Positions 42,525-53,641 of a stretch of 64,000 nucleotides of DNA are shown one piece after another. Source of the DNA: Blasia pusilla. Its lineage: Eukaryota > Marchantiophyta > Marchantiopsida > Blasiales. Within the stretch, counting starts at the first letter, position 1; the number at the start of each line of letters is the position of its first letter. A program made the translations under genes and the position numbers. The stretch spans positions 23,374,001 through 23,438,000 of the forward strand of contig CM114271.1 in NCBI GenBank assembly GCA_050084515.1, in the 5' to 3' direction. The notes under the pieces are model-generated. The model was not told the origin of the DNA and searched no databases. It saw only the letters and a program-made list of their open reading frames with translations.

Positions 42525-44164
42525 TAAGCATTCTGATTCTGATTCTTATTCTTATTTTCATTCTCCACCCGGTGGAATAATCCGGGAATGGATAATTATC
42601 TAAAACTCACTTGTGGCAATCATCTAGCGGCCCTTCCTCAATCAAAAATAATTCGACCGCAAGCTCGTGAGTCTTACATGCCAGTGGAAGAAAATTTCCT
42701 CTCAATGCGATTTCTTCTCCAAATTGGAACAATCTTTGTTTCCAAGGATGTTAGGGTGGATGGTACGGAGGACGTTGTAGGTGAGATAGTCTAGCCAGTG
42801 ATATCAAATTGTACAGTATGGAATCTGCTACCTCTCAAAAATGGTCAATACAGAGTTTATGGCTTGCCTCTAAATTCCTCCGTTTCCAAAGTAGACGGTC
42901 CAAAATTTCCTAGTGCACCGAGCTCTACGTTTGCCACTCCCAACTCAATAGATCTAGCATCGACTCCAACTTCACATGTTCCTAACAATGTTGTACTTCC
43001 TAAAGACATTTTGGATGTCGTCAATCTCAGTGGATCCGTTGGACACCAACCGGGCCCTGTGTCTGCCTACTCGTTCCTCTTGCGAGTATCAGGCAATAGT
43101 TTGTTGTCGTCTCTGCCCTTTAAAATGTTCAAGCACATTCTTGTTGACAAGCTGCCGCCCACGTACAATGGTAATTGTATTTTTGAGTTGCCTCTATTTG
43201 CTAGTCCTGCTCAAAAGAAAGATGGAGGACGCTTGAAGGGTCTGATTGTCATCGATGGTGTAGGCTTCAACGGACTAGTGCTTCAATTCCAGATGGTCCT
43301 TGGATTGTTTCTCGCAGCCAATGCGTTGGAGCCCTGGAGTGTAGAAGTCCAGGCTGCCCATATCTAGAGCGCAAGATGGCCCTTTAGATGGCAGTTCATG
43401 GGCCAGGGAGGCAAAGGATCTAGGGCTTATGTCTTCAAAATGTCAACTACATGGCCGTCGAGTGGCCTCGATCTTATAGATCAAATGAGGTAAGGGAAAG
43501 ATCTCTATGGCAGCTAGGTAAGCTTTGATATTTGCTATAGAGTGTTGAATGGATGGTTGACCCTGGGTGCTCACGTTTACGATCATGTGGAGAAGGGACT
43601 CAAAAATATATTTGTCTATGAGATAAAAGCAGAAGACATTGGCAGTTTGAAGATGTGTTTGTTACTCTTATTGGAGGTGGTGAAGGAAAACAAAAGGCCA
43701 CCTCCTGAAATTTATGGATTCATGGTGGAAAATGCACAACATGGGTGGATTGCTATCAAGGAAGTTTTATGGGGTGGAGAGGTTCAACTAGAGAGGGAAA
43801 GGTCGGATGCTTTCCATTGGCAATAGTCTGTGACCCGGTACACCAAATCTTGCATCAAGGAGAATAAGAGGACAGAGCATGTCACTCTACTCCAACGCTG
43901 CAAGGACAACAAAACCTTGAAATAGGCCACGGAGTGCCAAGAAGAACTTCATGGGTGGTGGAGGAAGCATGCGATTGAGGGGAAGTACAAAGAACTGTGC
44001 TCTTGGATTAGTTGGTGGACTGTACAAATGAGACAATGGGGAAACTTCATGCGGCAAGTGAGTTCAGTATTTCGTCCTTTCGAGCTCATGTTGAGAATCG
44101 TTTGAAAAGTTACAGCTCAAGTTGAGAAGCATGGGCACTATAGGGACTTCAAACCGCAGAAACC

Positions 44165-45078
44165 AAGCAACCCCTCGGATGCGACGGGTTGCTTGAGTGT
44201 GCAACCCATTGGAAACCGACATGTTGCATCAAGAATGTTTGTGCAACCCGTCGGAACTCGACTAGTTGCATGAGTGTCACACCCATCGGAGCGCGATATG
44301 ATGCACTAGGAATGTTTGTGCAACCCGTCGAACCCAAATGGTTGCATGAGTGTGCAACCTGTCGAATCCCAACGGGGTGCAAGTTGCATGTATACAAGGC
44401 CTACAAATAGTTTGACCCGAATGGGTTGCAAGCCACAAGGCTGTGAGTTAACTCGGTCTGCAACCCGTCGGATTTCGATAAGTTGCGTCTGTCTGCAACT
44501 AGTCGGAATCCGACAGGTTGCAGACAGACGCAACCTGTCGGATTCCGACTAGTTGCATCTTTATGCGACTTCTCGCATTCAGACAAGTTGCGGTTGCCTC
44601 CAAGTCCTCGCATCCAGACACGTTGCATCAGTGCAAGTTGACTGCAACCCCTCAAATTCCAATAGTTGCAAAGCTCTGTGTGTGGACACTTCTTGCAAGC
44701 CAACGGAATCCGACGGGTTGCACAAGGATTTTCGAGACCGGACCGACCTGCTTCTCACAACCCGTCCGATTCCCACGGGTTGCAGTAGCAGGTTCCTGGG
44801 TGCTAGGTTGCGGTAAAAGGTTATTGAGACATTCCAGGGATGTTTCCAATTTACAACCCGTTTCAAGTCGGAGGCTGGAAAATCAATGTGCGACTCATCA
44901 GATTCCGATGACTTGCACTTGGATCTTCCAACCCGGAGTGGCCAAAGTTACTTGCAACCCGTCTGAATCCGACGGATGCACTAGGTGGTTCCTGGGTGTT
45001 GCTACACGTCGGAAACCGACGGATTGCAGAGTCATTCATGGTATGCCTCCGACTTGCAACCCGTCTGGTTCCGACAAG
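44165..45078. repeat. Palindrome array in transposase intron, copy D
   Basis: Some fifteen palindromes, most with GGAATCC or GGATTCC centres, many degraded. At 44495-44556 two palindromes form one hairpin: 27-bp perfect arms beginning GCAACTAGTCGGAATCC around an 8-base loop AGACAGAC. Confidence 0.85.
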
Positions 45079-46164
45079 TGGCTTTTTTCTTTGGTCATAG
45101 AGCTATTTTCGTTCCCTTCTCTCATTGATGTCGTTGCAGGGATTGAACATTCATGAAAATGCCCTCTGCCCCAACACACGTGGAGCAGAAAGTGTTCATT
45201 CCTCCTCCTCACAAGCATGCCAAAGAATTTCACTTGTGGAGGCATGCCAACAAGACCAGGCAAGAACAATGCTACAGTCTGCAAAATCCCATAACAAAAG
45301 GAAAGGGGCCTTCAATTTACGAGCTCTATGTCAGGGCGGCTGTGAGATCTAGTGACGAGAAACTTTATGTGGAAGCCTTCAATCGGTGCGTAGCAAGAAC
45401 TCCCCTCGAGCAAGATATCCAGATTGGTGGGGATATTTGTGGGCGTGTTTCAAGACGTACCATACAGATGGTAGTAGAGCAGTCCAAGTGAGACTCGTGG
45501 AGACTAGATAAATATCTTGACTTCAAGCAAATGAAGAGGCAGTATCAAGGAACGAACCCAGTGATTGATTTGGATGAAGAAATTACGCTGCCCAGGTATT
45601 CAGAGACTCCGGATTGCTCCCAAATCCGAGATCCAATAACTTCTCCAAAATCAGTAAATGTTTTATTTCAAAAGCCGTCAGTTGTTGGAAGTTTGCAACA
45701 TACGGTCTTTGGGATAGTTCAACAGTATGGGATTCCGGTCATTGAGGTGGATTGCAACCTCAAAAGGTGGCATATATCTTAGAGCAACCCTGGACGTGGA
45801 TCCACTTGCAGGGCAAGATCTGATGGCATTAGGAGAGCATGCGGCACTTTCCTAAATAAGAACTGTACAAGGACTGGACGACCACTTCCTGGATTTTGGG
45901 GACTCAAAACCTTTGATCGTTTCACGAGGACCGGGGATCAATTGAAGTACTTCTTCTGCCTAGATGAATCCTACGCCTTCCGAAAGTCTTATCCGGCTGC
46001 CATTGGAGCTCTAGGGAATATCCCCACGATTTGGCCCATTGCCGCAAGTACGAATTGCACTTAGGACGAAGTGGACAATCTTACAAGTGTCGGTTTCAAA
46101 CTCATAGACGGGGGAAGTTTGGAGCATGTTCGTATTACAGAGACCTTCGTATTTTGTATTCAAT

Positions 46165-46200
46165 CCGGGTACATGTTGATTGATGTCAACATGTACCCGG
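46165..46200. repeat. Perfect 15-bp inverted repeat inside transposase exon, copy D
   Basis: CCGGGTACATGTTGA, a 6-base loop, then TCAACATGTACCCGG. It lies inside the coding sequence and is not a family palindrome. It may be a template-switch product; segment B is truncated here, so the ancestral state is unknown. Confidence 0.85.
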
Positions 46201-46616
46201 AGAAGGTGGATGATCTCAATCCACTATTTTTGTTTGAGTGTAGAAATGGGGTGAAGAAAAATATAATGTATAGGCCAACGGTGGAGAGAGCAAAGCGAAT
46301 CGCATCAACTCCGGAGGCAAACATGGAAATCATCGCCACAAAAGATGTCGAGAGTGGCAATGGAATAGGAAGGATGTATTGGGTCAGGAACAACACTCTA
46401 AATTCAAGTGTTATAGGGGTGTATGTGGTGCATATTTGTTGCTTTCCCACATGTTCCTGTGATGACTTTGTCCAAAGAGAGACAAGTGGGAAAAGGTATT
46501 TCCCTTGTAAGCACATATACTATGTGTTGCTTGTAGTTTTAAGAGAGTTGGAGGTAGGAGTAAGAATCCACCAACCAATTCTATCCCTCAAAGAAGTGCG
46601 AAGTATGAGGTCTTAG

Positions 46617-46950
46617 ATTGTACTTTCATTTGCCAGAACCTTCACTTTGAGCTTGAACTCTATTCAGCCCAGGGCAAATGATAGATTTTTTCCCGACCTT
46701 GGATGGAAAAGTGATTTGTTCCATATTTATGATTCCAATGATTTTTCAAATTTGAAAATTTTGTGCAAATTGCAACCCGTCGGATTCACATGGGTTGCAA
46801 TTCAGAAAATTTTTCCTCTCTTCAACCCAACGGAAACTCTCTTCAAATCACTGGAAACTCTCTTAAAAAAAAGTATCTCTTTGGGTTGAAGGTAGTTTCC
46901 TTTCGCCTCTCTCAACTCTTCCTCTCCTCTTACCGCTCCTCATGACAATA
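46617..46950 (+). repeat. 3' region and diverged right end of segment D
   Basis: One family palindrome at 46773-46799 (GCAACCCGTCGG-ATTCA-CATGGGTTGC) and then a run ending CTTCCTCTCCTCTTACCGCT and CAATAC. Read inward it gives GTATTGTCATGAGGAG and GTAAGAGGAGAGGAAGAG, similar to the ends at 4279, 9105 and 11817. The outermost GGGGGCTG is not preserved. Confidence 0.55.
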
Positions 46951-47690
46951 CTATAGACTATGGTTTAGATGATAGTGATGTAGTTGGACATGAGGTAAGA
47001 CATGTTATGAATGAGGTTATGCACGAGAGTGTTGGAGAAGAAAACGTTAGAAATTTTGATCCTACTGTTACATATGAGGGGAAAACTATATATAAGTCAA
47101 CACTGGTGAGCCAACTTGTTGGAAATCCTATGCTTTCAAAAGATAGACTATTAAGAGTGAGAAGCTAATTGACATTTAGTATTCCTAAAGTTCATTTACA
47201 ACCTTCAGATACACCCAACGTCATGCCTAATAGATATTGGTAGTACATAAGTTGTGTTGTTCAAAGAGGAAGCTTTGCAATCTTCTACCTTGAGGACTGC
47301 AACATCTAGATAAAGAGGAAAAAAGATTCAAGGAGTCCCTACAAATTGCATTGAAAGAGGATATACTTAGAAAGCTTGGATAAGTAAAGTTCGAAGTTAA
47401 GGAGAAAAATAGGAAAGTGTTATACAAAAATAAGACATGAAGTATCATTACATAGTAGAGGTAGATCTGAACATGTTGGAGGATCTATAACGGAAAACGA
47501 TGGGATAGAGTGTATGTTTAATTGGTTTACTTATGGTAACAATGTTGTACAATGGATTGAATTAGATATGGTAATTGCTTGTGTTACAATGGAATACAAG
47601 CAAGGAGTGAGAGATGTTTGGATATTAGATCCTCATTATAGAAAAGTTGTAGATGCATTCTTAAAAGACAAGAGAACCTTGAGTCTTTAA
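46951..47690 (+). pseudogene. Fragment of an unrecognised ORF, right flank of segment D
   Basis: Reads DYGLDDSDVVGHEVRHVMNE, then FDPTVTYEGKTIYKSTLVSQ and LVGNPMLSKDRLLRVRS, a stop, and further VQWIELDMVIACVTMEYKQG and WILDPHYRKVVDAFLKDKRT. Coding-like composition with several stops. Family not recognised; it may be the continuation of the ORF cut at 9104 or belong to another transposon. Confidence 0.35.
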
Positions 47691-50382
47691 AATATTTATG
47701 ACATAAATTACATGAAGCTCGTTGTATATTTCATTGAAATATATTTGTTTGATGTTTAAGTGTATTGTGTGTACTGTTTTTCATTAATATCCAATTGGCT
47801 CATTGAACTATGCTTCTTTGGTATAAATTGTATATGCATGCAAAAGAGGCCGTAGGTTTTTCAAAGATTTTAATAATAGTGAAAGGGTTATTAAAATCCA
47901 TAATTGAAGAAATTATAATAGTGATGCCTCAATTAAAATTTTCAAAAAAAACTAAATAGGGTCCAATTAATTAAAAAAATTTAATAGCGAAGGGTCATTT
48001 TAAAGGCATGAGATCACATATGATGTGTTAGACCATCTAGGTGACATCCCAAAGAAATGAAAGAACAAGATGTAGAACAAAGAGATATGGATTTTCTCAA
48101 TTGGTGCATAACCAGAGAATATGGTTTGTAAAGTGAAAAGGGCTAAATAGTTGCTTTGACCTTAACTTCATGTAATCAGGGAAAGAACCAATACTCGGAA
48201 AGATTCCCTGAAGATATGGAAATAGAAAGGGAAATATTCTTGTTTCTATGGTTAGACTCTTATCAGTGAAAGAACCTATTGAGTCTCTTAAGAAAGGTTC
48301 TCTATAATTGGCTTCATTTCTGAAAAATAGGCAACTATCATGAAATCTATCAAAAGCATTACTCCTGCAAACGGGTAGGGAATAAGTCACATCTTGTAAC
48401 AAATTAAGTTCTGGTTTGTAGGGACCATAGGACATGCTATGTGTTACTTGGCCTTTATTTTTTAATGATTAAATTAAGAATACTATTGACTGCAGTAGAA
48501 GGTAGAACAACAAGGCCAAAAGATGGATTTGGTAGCTCAAGTAAGCACTTATAACCCTTGTAAAGCCCGTTTATCTCTAGACTTATGGCCGTGATCTTTG
48601 TCAAACCTATGATGGTGGTTTTCATATTACTCATACTAGCAGAGTCTAAGTTCCATGCTATTAGAGGGGAGTCTATAAGCAATGTTGAATTGAAAAATCA
48701 CTCGTGGAAGCCGTTATATTTTTGAATAATGCTAATACGGGGATCAACTATCAATAGTAGTTCAAGATGATGGGGATTAACGACTAGAATCTGCCTAATA
48801 TAAGAGGGTGTCATGTGGACATTGTGTGATGTTATTGGTTCTATAGTGGTACAAAGATCACAAGGATAAAGCTCACGTGCTCTCAGTATAATATAATGTG
48901 TGAGAAAACTGTTACATTAGGCATACGGTCGATACTGAGATATAGAGATTGTGGACATCTGGTCCTTTAGAGTAGAGTACTTTACGGTTCCAAAATAACC
49001 ACAACATTGCATGTGTGAAAGGATGGATGAACACGTCAACTCCCACTTGGAGAGTACAACAAATGGCCAATGATAGGCAACAGGTTTGCAAGCTAACCTA
49101 TTAGCCAAGGTGTGCCTATTGCAAGATCTTTGCCTAAAAATATGCAGGCAAGATTTTCTAAGGGCCAAGAAAGTTATTCTTCTCTTTGAAATTGTGCGAG
49201 TAGAAGAAGAAGTATTCCGTGCGCACAAAAATAGTCAAACTCTCATGTCTAACCTTTGTAATGTTTCATTGAAAAAATGATGGGAGCAAGCATGTTGGTC
49301 ATCCATTGTATGGCTGTGACTAATGTGTTGATAAGATATAGTGTCAAATATACGGGCTAGGAGACAAGTTGAATAAGAAATGAGATTTACTGTGTATGAA
49401 GGGAATGTGTAGATTGTACAATCAGCATGAAGAGTGCAATATGTAGATATAAAAAGAGCAATAGTAGGTAGCTAAAAGTGTGGAACATCAATCACATGTG
49501 TATGAAAAGTACTTGGCTTAGTTGTAGTTGGTAGGGGATGATTAGTGATCAAGAGATGCTCAGACATTTGAGGAAGAAAATACATAAATTTGTGTGAAGT
49601 ATGCACGTAGTGACCTATTGCTCTAGTAAGGAGTAGCACTTAAAATTCACAACATGAAAATAATAACAAGTGAAAAGTAATTTATCTTTCATGATGTGTG
49701 GCCGATAATAAGATAACAAGAAGAAAATTGTAGGGAGAGGATACTATGCATCAGAAGCACTCAACGATTTAAAAGTGTCAGAATAAATGGTAAACGTGAA
49801 GGCAATCCTGGAATAATTTTTTTCTTCACGATTAATAAGAAGTGATAGTTAATGCACGTGAACATTGGTGAATATCTTCCAAAGAGTACCAAAGGGTGAT
49901 TACTTTTAGGTGGATTGGTTTGATGTGAAAGTTATCACCTTTGGTTGAACTTTAGAAGAACAATTAAATTAGTTGTGTGTTTTGGATTCAAGAAACTACA
50001 TAGCTAAAATAAAGAGAAGATTTTCTCCTATAAAAGATGGCAAAAACTATATCCAAGACACATATCGAGACAACCCCAAACCCAACGTTTTAGTGTCTAT
50101 TAGCGGCTGCATGCCATAGAAAAAGCTCGGGTGGGCAAAAATACTGGATTGAATTGGTAAATGGGAAACTCACGGAGAAAGAGCAAGGCCACACTCGGGA
50201 TTGGATGGATTGAATAGTCTAAATGCTCTCTAGACCGCATGACTACAAGGCGCAAACTATTGCTTTGATCTCTCTCACAAAACCACAATTGGGGAGAAAA
50301 GCAAGAGGCAAAAATAAGCCAAGGACCCTAAACATCCTCCCATCCCATCTCATTGACAGTTCAGACCAACAAAGATAGAGTA
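47691..50382. other. AT-rich spacer, no gene seen
   Basis: AT-rich DNA with scattered stops in all frames. Short minus-strand open stretches at 48097-48682 (including LTKITAISLEINGLYKG) have slight leucine-rich-repeat character but are too broken to call. Confidence 0.6.

Positions 50383-50472
<90 letters not shown>
50383..50472. repeat. (GT)n(GA)n compound microsatellite
   Basis: About eight GT units followed by about 37 GA units. Confidence 0.97.
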
Positions 50473-50475
<3 letters not shown>

Positions 50476-51480
50476 CCCTTCAAAAGAATTTCAAACTTTG
50501 CATCCTCAAAAAAGTCTAGATCCCAAAGTTAAAGAGGACGTAATGCAAAATGATCAACACAAATATAAAGGAGCGTGAAGTGCAAGGCCAATGAGGTACG
50601 TGTACGAATTGGAGGTGATAATGGATAGAAGCAAAAATTCTAGAAATGAGAGAGAGACAGAGAAGCAGTGCCGATGTTTAGGGTAAGTTAGATCATGAAC
50701 TCGAGTCCAAACGGAGACACTACGAGGCCACCAATTAGATGAAACAACAAGGTGCAGAACAAGGTAGAGTGTGATCCTATTGGCGTTTCCTCACAATGGG
50801 AAAGAATGCGAATAGTGCACGAACGAATGAGCGAGAATGAGAGCTAGTGTAAAACTCCTTCCTTAGAGTGTAGAATGTGGACTTGAGTGTGATTGAGTAA
50901 GTGAACCCGAACGTATGAATGAGAGATGGATATGGAAGCGTAAGGCAAATGGTGCACAATTGCGTTAGTAGAGTATGTGCCACATGATGAAATACAAGTA
51001 TGATCGAAAAATTCCGAGAAGGAATGAGAAAGATTGAAGGTGACAGGACCATGAGAAGACAAAAACATGTGCACACATCAAGTCCGTCGTAGCCATGCAA
51101 ACTACGGTACATTGAGAGGTAGAGTGGCTAGTCTAATGCAATCCATAGAGCCCGCTTCCAAGCAAACGCGAGTGAAACAAAGAAAAACGCGGCTCAAATG
51201 GTGTCGCGCAATGAAGGAGAAGTAAGGCCAACAATTAGGCCTACGATGAATGGACAACGGCTCCAATTCATCGAACTTAGCGACCTCTTGCGAGATGTCA
51301 GAATAAAGATAAACGGTTGCCATGGGACGGTTTTAGGTCCTCCACGTAAGAGTGATGAACACTTGGACATGCCCAACTAGCTTAGAAAAAAAGGGCACAC
51401 ACGACGCACCTTAAAGAGGGAATCTAAGAGCAGGGCAGAATAATAAACCAGGTAAGAACATGATCCCGTAAGTATTTTAT
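50473..51480. other. Spacer, no gene seen
   Basis: Open frames are short and without recognisable domains. Rich in GAATG/CGAATGAG-like purine stretches around 50815-50940. Confidence 0.55.
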
Positions 51481-53641
51481 TTAGCCACATATTCGAAGTG
51501 AGTTGGTCCGCCCACCCCTGTCCGTATGACGCTCAGAGCGCCCAGATTTGAAACAGGATGCAGCATACTTTCCATCCGCCCCGAGTGAAACTCGTGACAC
51601 GTCCTAGTGCTCCGTCCCTCGAGAAGAAGCTAGCAAGTGACGCGAAACGCGTCACGGTGGAGCGAAAAGGATTACGAGGATCCGTCCGTCCGTCCGTCCG
51701 TGCGTACGTGCGTGCGCGGGTGCCAGATTGAAGGTAGATCCGCAGAATCGGCAGGTGTGCAGAGTGATGGGAATCATGGGATCCGTCGACGGAAGTCATG
51801 TGATGCACCGCCACGAGACCGAGGAAGGGACGGAGGCCGGTGGTGGGACCGACACGAGAGCTGGAGCCGAGACGAGAGTCCCGTCACAACACAAGCGAGA
51901 GAGTGCTGACAGAACGAACGTGACCGTCTTGGGGAGAGATGCGTCGCAGACGAAAGAGGAAGGACCGCGCCTCGCGCAGAGAGCAGAGCACGGCATGTCA
52001 CGGCACCGCGCTACTTCTGTGAGCCGTCGTCGCTCGATGAGTTCCGAGCCGTGCTCCTCCGCCCCTGCCCTCCGAGTCCCCAGAACGCGGAGTAGAGTAG
52101 AGTAGAGTAGAGTAGCTTCTCGCAATGCGTTGGACGCGTTCTTCGTCCAGAGAGGAAATCAGTGCTCGGTACGATGGGGATGCGTTTAGGTGATGGAGGC
52201 CTGAGGGTGGAAGACCTGGGAGAGCCGGTGGGTTGGACGCGGTGAGGATCGGAGTCGGGGAGGTGCGCGTGCGTGCGCGAGTGAATGTAAGTGTATGTAC
52301 AGTTGGAGTCGGGAGGAGTAGGAGCGGAGGAGTGCTTTCGCGGGAAGGAGGAAACGGTGAGTGAATGACAGGAAAGTAGACGCAATTGCGGTCTTCTGGA
52401 TGTTTCTGCTTCTAGATGGATTGGAGCATTGTTTGGTAAGAGCTCTGCATTGCGTGCAGACCACGTGGATCGGGTGGTCGTCGCTGGCATCTCGCAATCT
52501 GGCTACACAATCTGGCTTTCCTCAACGCTGTCGGGAGGATCGGAGCTGGTTGTTCATCGGGTGCAAGGCAAATATGAACCGAATATCAATTTGTTATTGT
52601 TTCATTGTGTAGTTTCGGCGAGCAGTTTGGACCTACTATGTCGTGCAGATCTACTAGGATCCTGTCTTCATCACTCGTCTTTGTCCGTCGTTCATCGCCA
52701 AAAGAATTTTCTACATGCATGCGTGTGAGCGTGTGATTAATGAACTCATTAGAAGAACAATTAGAAACTACCTTTGCGTACTTGGTGGTTGGTCTTTAAT
52801 GGAGTTTCTGATGCAAAAGTCCAGTCGATTGTTTAGATTGATCTCATTCTTTGATGCTTTTAGGGTGACCTTGGCTCAAGAGAGAGAAGTCCCCGATCCG
52901 TAGAAGACTATTGTGCGCAAGGTTCGAACGGGACTTAGAGTGAGGCTGTCATGTTCTCGTATTGTCTGTGAGGGAGTAAATTTTGACTGCTATTTGTTGA
53001 CCTGGTACGGTTCCTGCTGTGTGGCATGTAGGGAAAGGACTCTGCAGACAACAGCTGGAGCTTATACCCATGTTCAGCTCGCATAGATACAAGGCTGGGA
53101 CTGTTGATGCAGGGAACTCCGAAACATTTTGAACCTCGCCAATCGCCCTACCTAGGTGTTTCGGTTCTGGTGACTGAGCGAAACCATCCAGCACTGGGAG
53201 TGCGAGAAATTTTGAAGGAGCAGCAGAGTGAAAAGGAAATCAGAAAATTATAACGAATTTAAGTATACCGGGTCCTCATGCCCAAGGGTCACCGCATTTC
53301 GCCAATGACAAGAAGGGAAAGTCAAATACGTGCATACTGGAATCTGGGAATAACTCTTCCTTCTGAATTACGTTTGGACATGGTGCAATTTGGAATTACG
53401 TCTGATATCAGATTCATCTGAAGAAAAAGGGAGATGTATCTACCCTGGGTTGACGATCTTTTAATCGAGGGGTTGGCATTTGGACACCTGATGGAACATG
53501 GATAAAAGAAGGACTACATATTTTAGGTCAAGAAAGCAAACCTGGAAGTGGATCATTGCAGGCCATGGGCATATGGCAGTCGGGGTCGTTTAAGCGTGTT
53601 GACCACGCCGTTGTGTGTCCGTTTACTTTGCGCGATTCATT
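51481..53641 (+). other. CpG-rich 5' region and probable untranslated leader of the apyrase gene
   Basis: CG-dense from about 51520 to 52350, unlike the AT-rich DNA on both sides, with short tandem repeats CCGT (51682-51700) and AGTAG (52091-52115). This fits a promoter and first exon. A good donor, ACG|GTGAGT, lies at 52356/52357. Possible acceptors before the coding start are CAG at 53561 and CAG at 53579. A leader intron of about 1.2 kb is therefore plausible. No TATA box was identified with confidence. Confidence 0.4.

Larger units (their letters stand above)
42588..46616 (+). pseudogene. Mutator-type transposase with SWIM zinc finger, copy D
   Basis: Starts MDNYLKLTCGNHLAALPQSK. The N-terminal part contains SFLLRVSGNSLLSSLPFKMF. 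The DDE core (43530-44057) reads NGWLTLGAHVYDHVEKGLKN, YEIKAEDIGSLKMCLLLLLE, FMVENAQHGWIAIKEVLWGG (the second Asp is Glu here) and FHWQ. A deletion removes the region corresponding to 20690-21220 of segment B. Intron 44058-45188 if the in-frame acceptor GCAG|AAAGTG is used. The C-terminal exon carries a SWIM finger at about 46447-46530: CSCDDFVQRETSGKRYFPCK followed by H (C-x-C ... C-x-H), a module typical of Mutator-type transposases. Stops at about 42793, 43365, 43824, 43922, 45489, 45781 and 46062 show decay. Confidence 0.7.
38206..46950 (+). mobile_element. Mutator-like element, segment D (ParB and transposase half with right end)
   Basis: Carries, from left to right, the first part of the methyltransferase gene (minus), the ParB-like gene (minus), the divergent promoter with palindrome array, the transposase gene including its SWIM finger (plus), and a diverged terminal sequence near 46850-46950. 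Left boundary with G2 at about 38206. It complements segment C, which has the other end of the methyltransferase gene. Confidence 0.8.

Noticed and set aside
48097-48682. Leucine-rich-repeat receptor pseudogene on the minus strand
   Set aside because: Only one loose LRR-like stretch (LTKITAISLEINGLYKG); no consistent repeat period and many stops.
53615-53641. N-terminal extension of the apyrase from an upstream GTG
   Set aside because: Non-ATG start is unlikely in a plant nuclear gene when a well-placed ATG with strong context follows at 53642.
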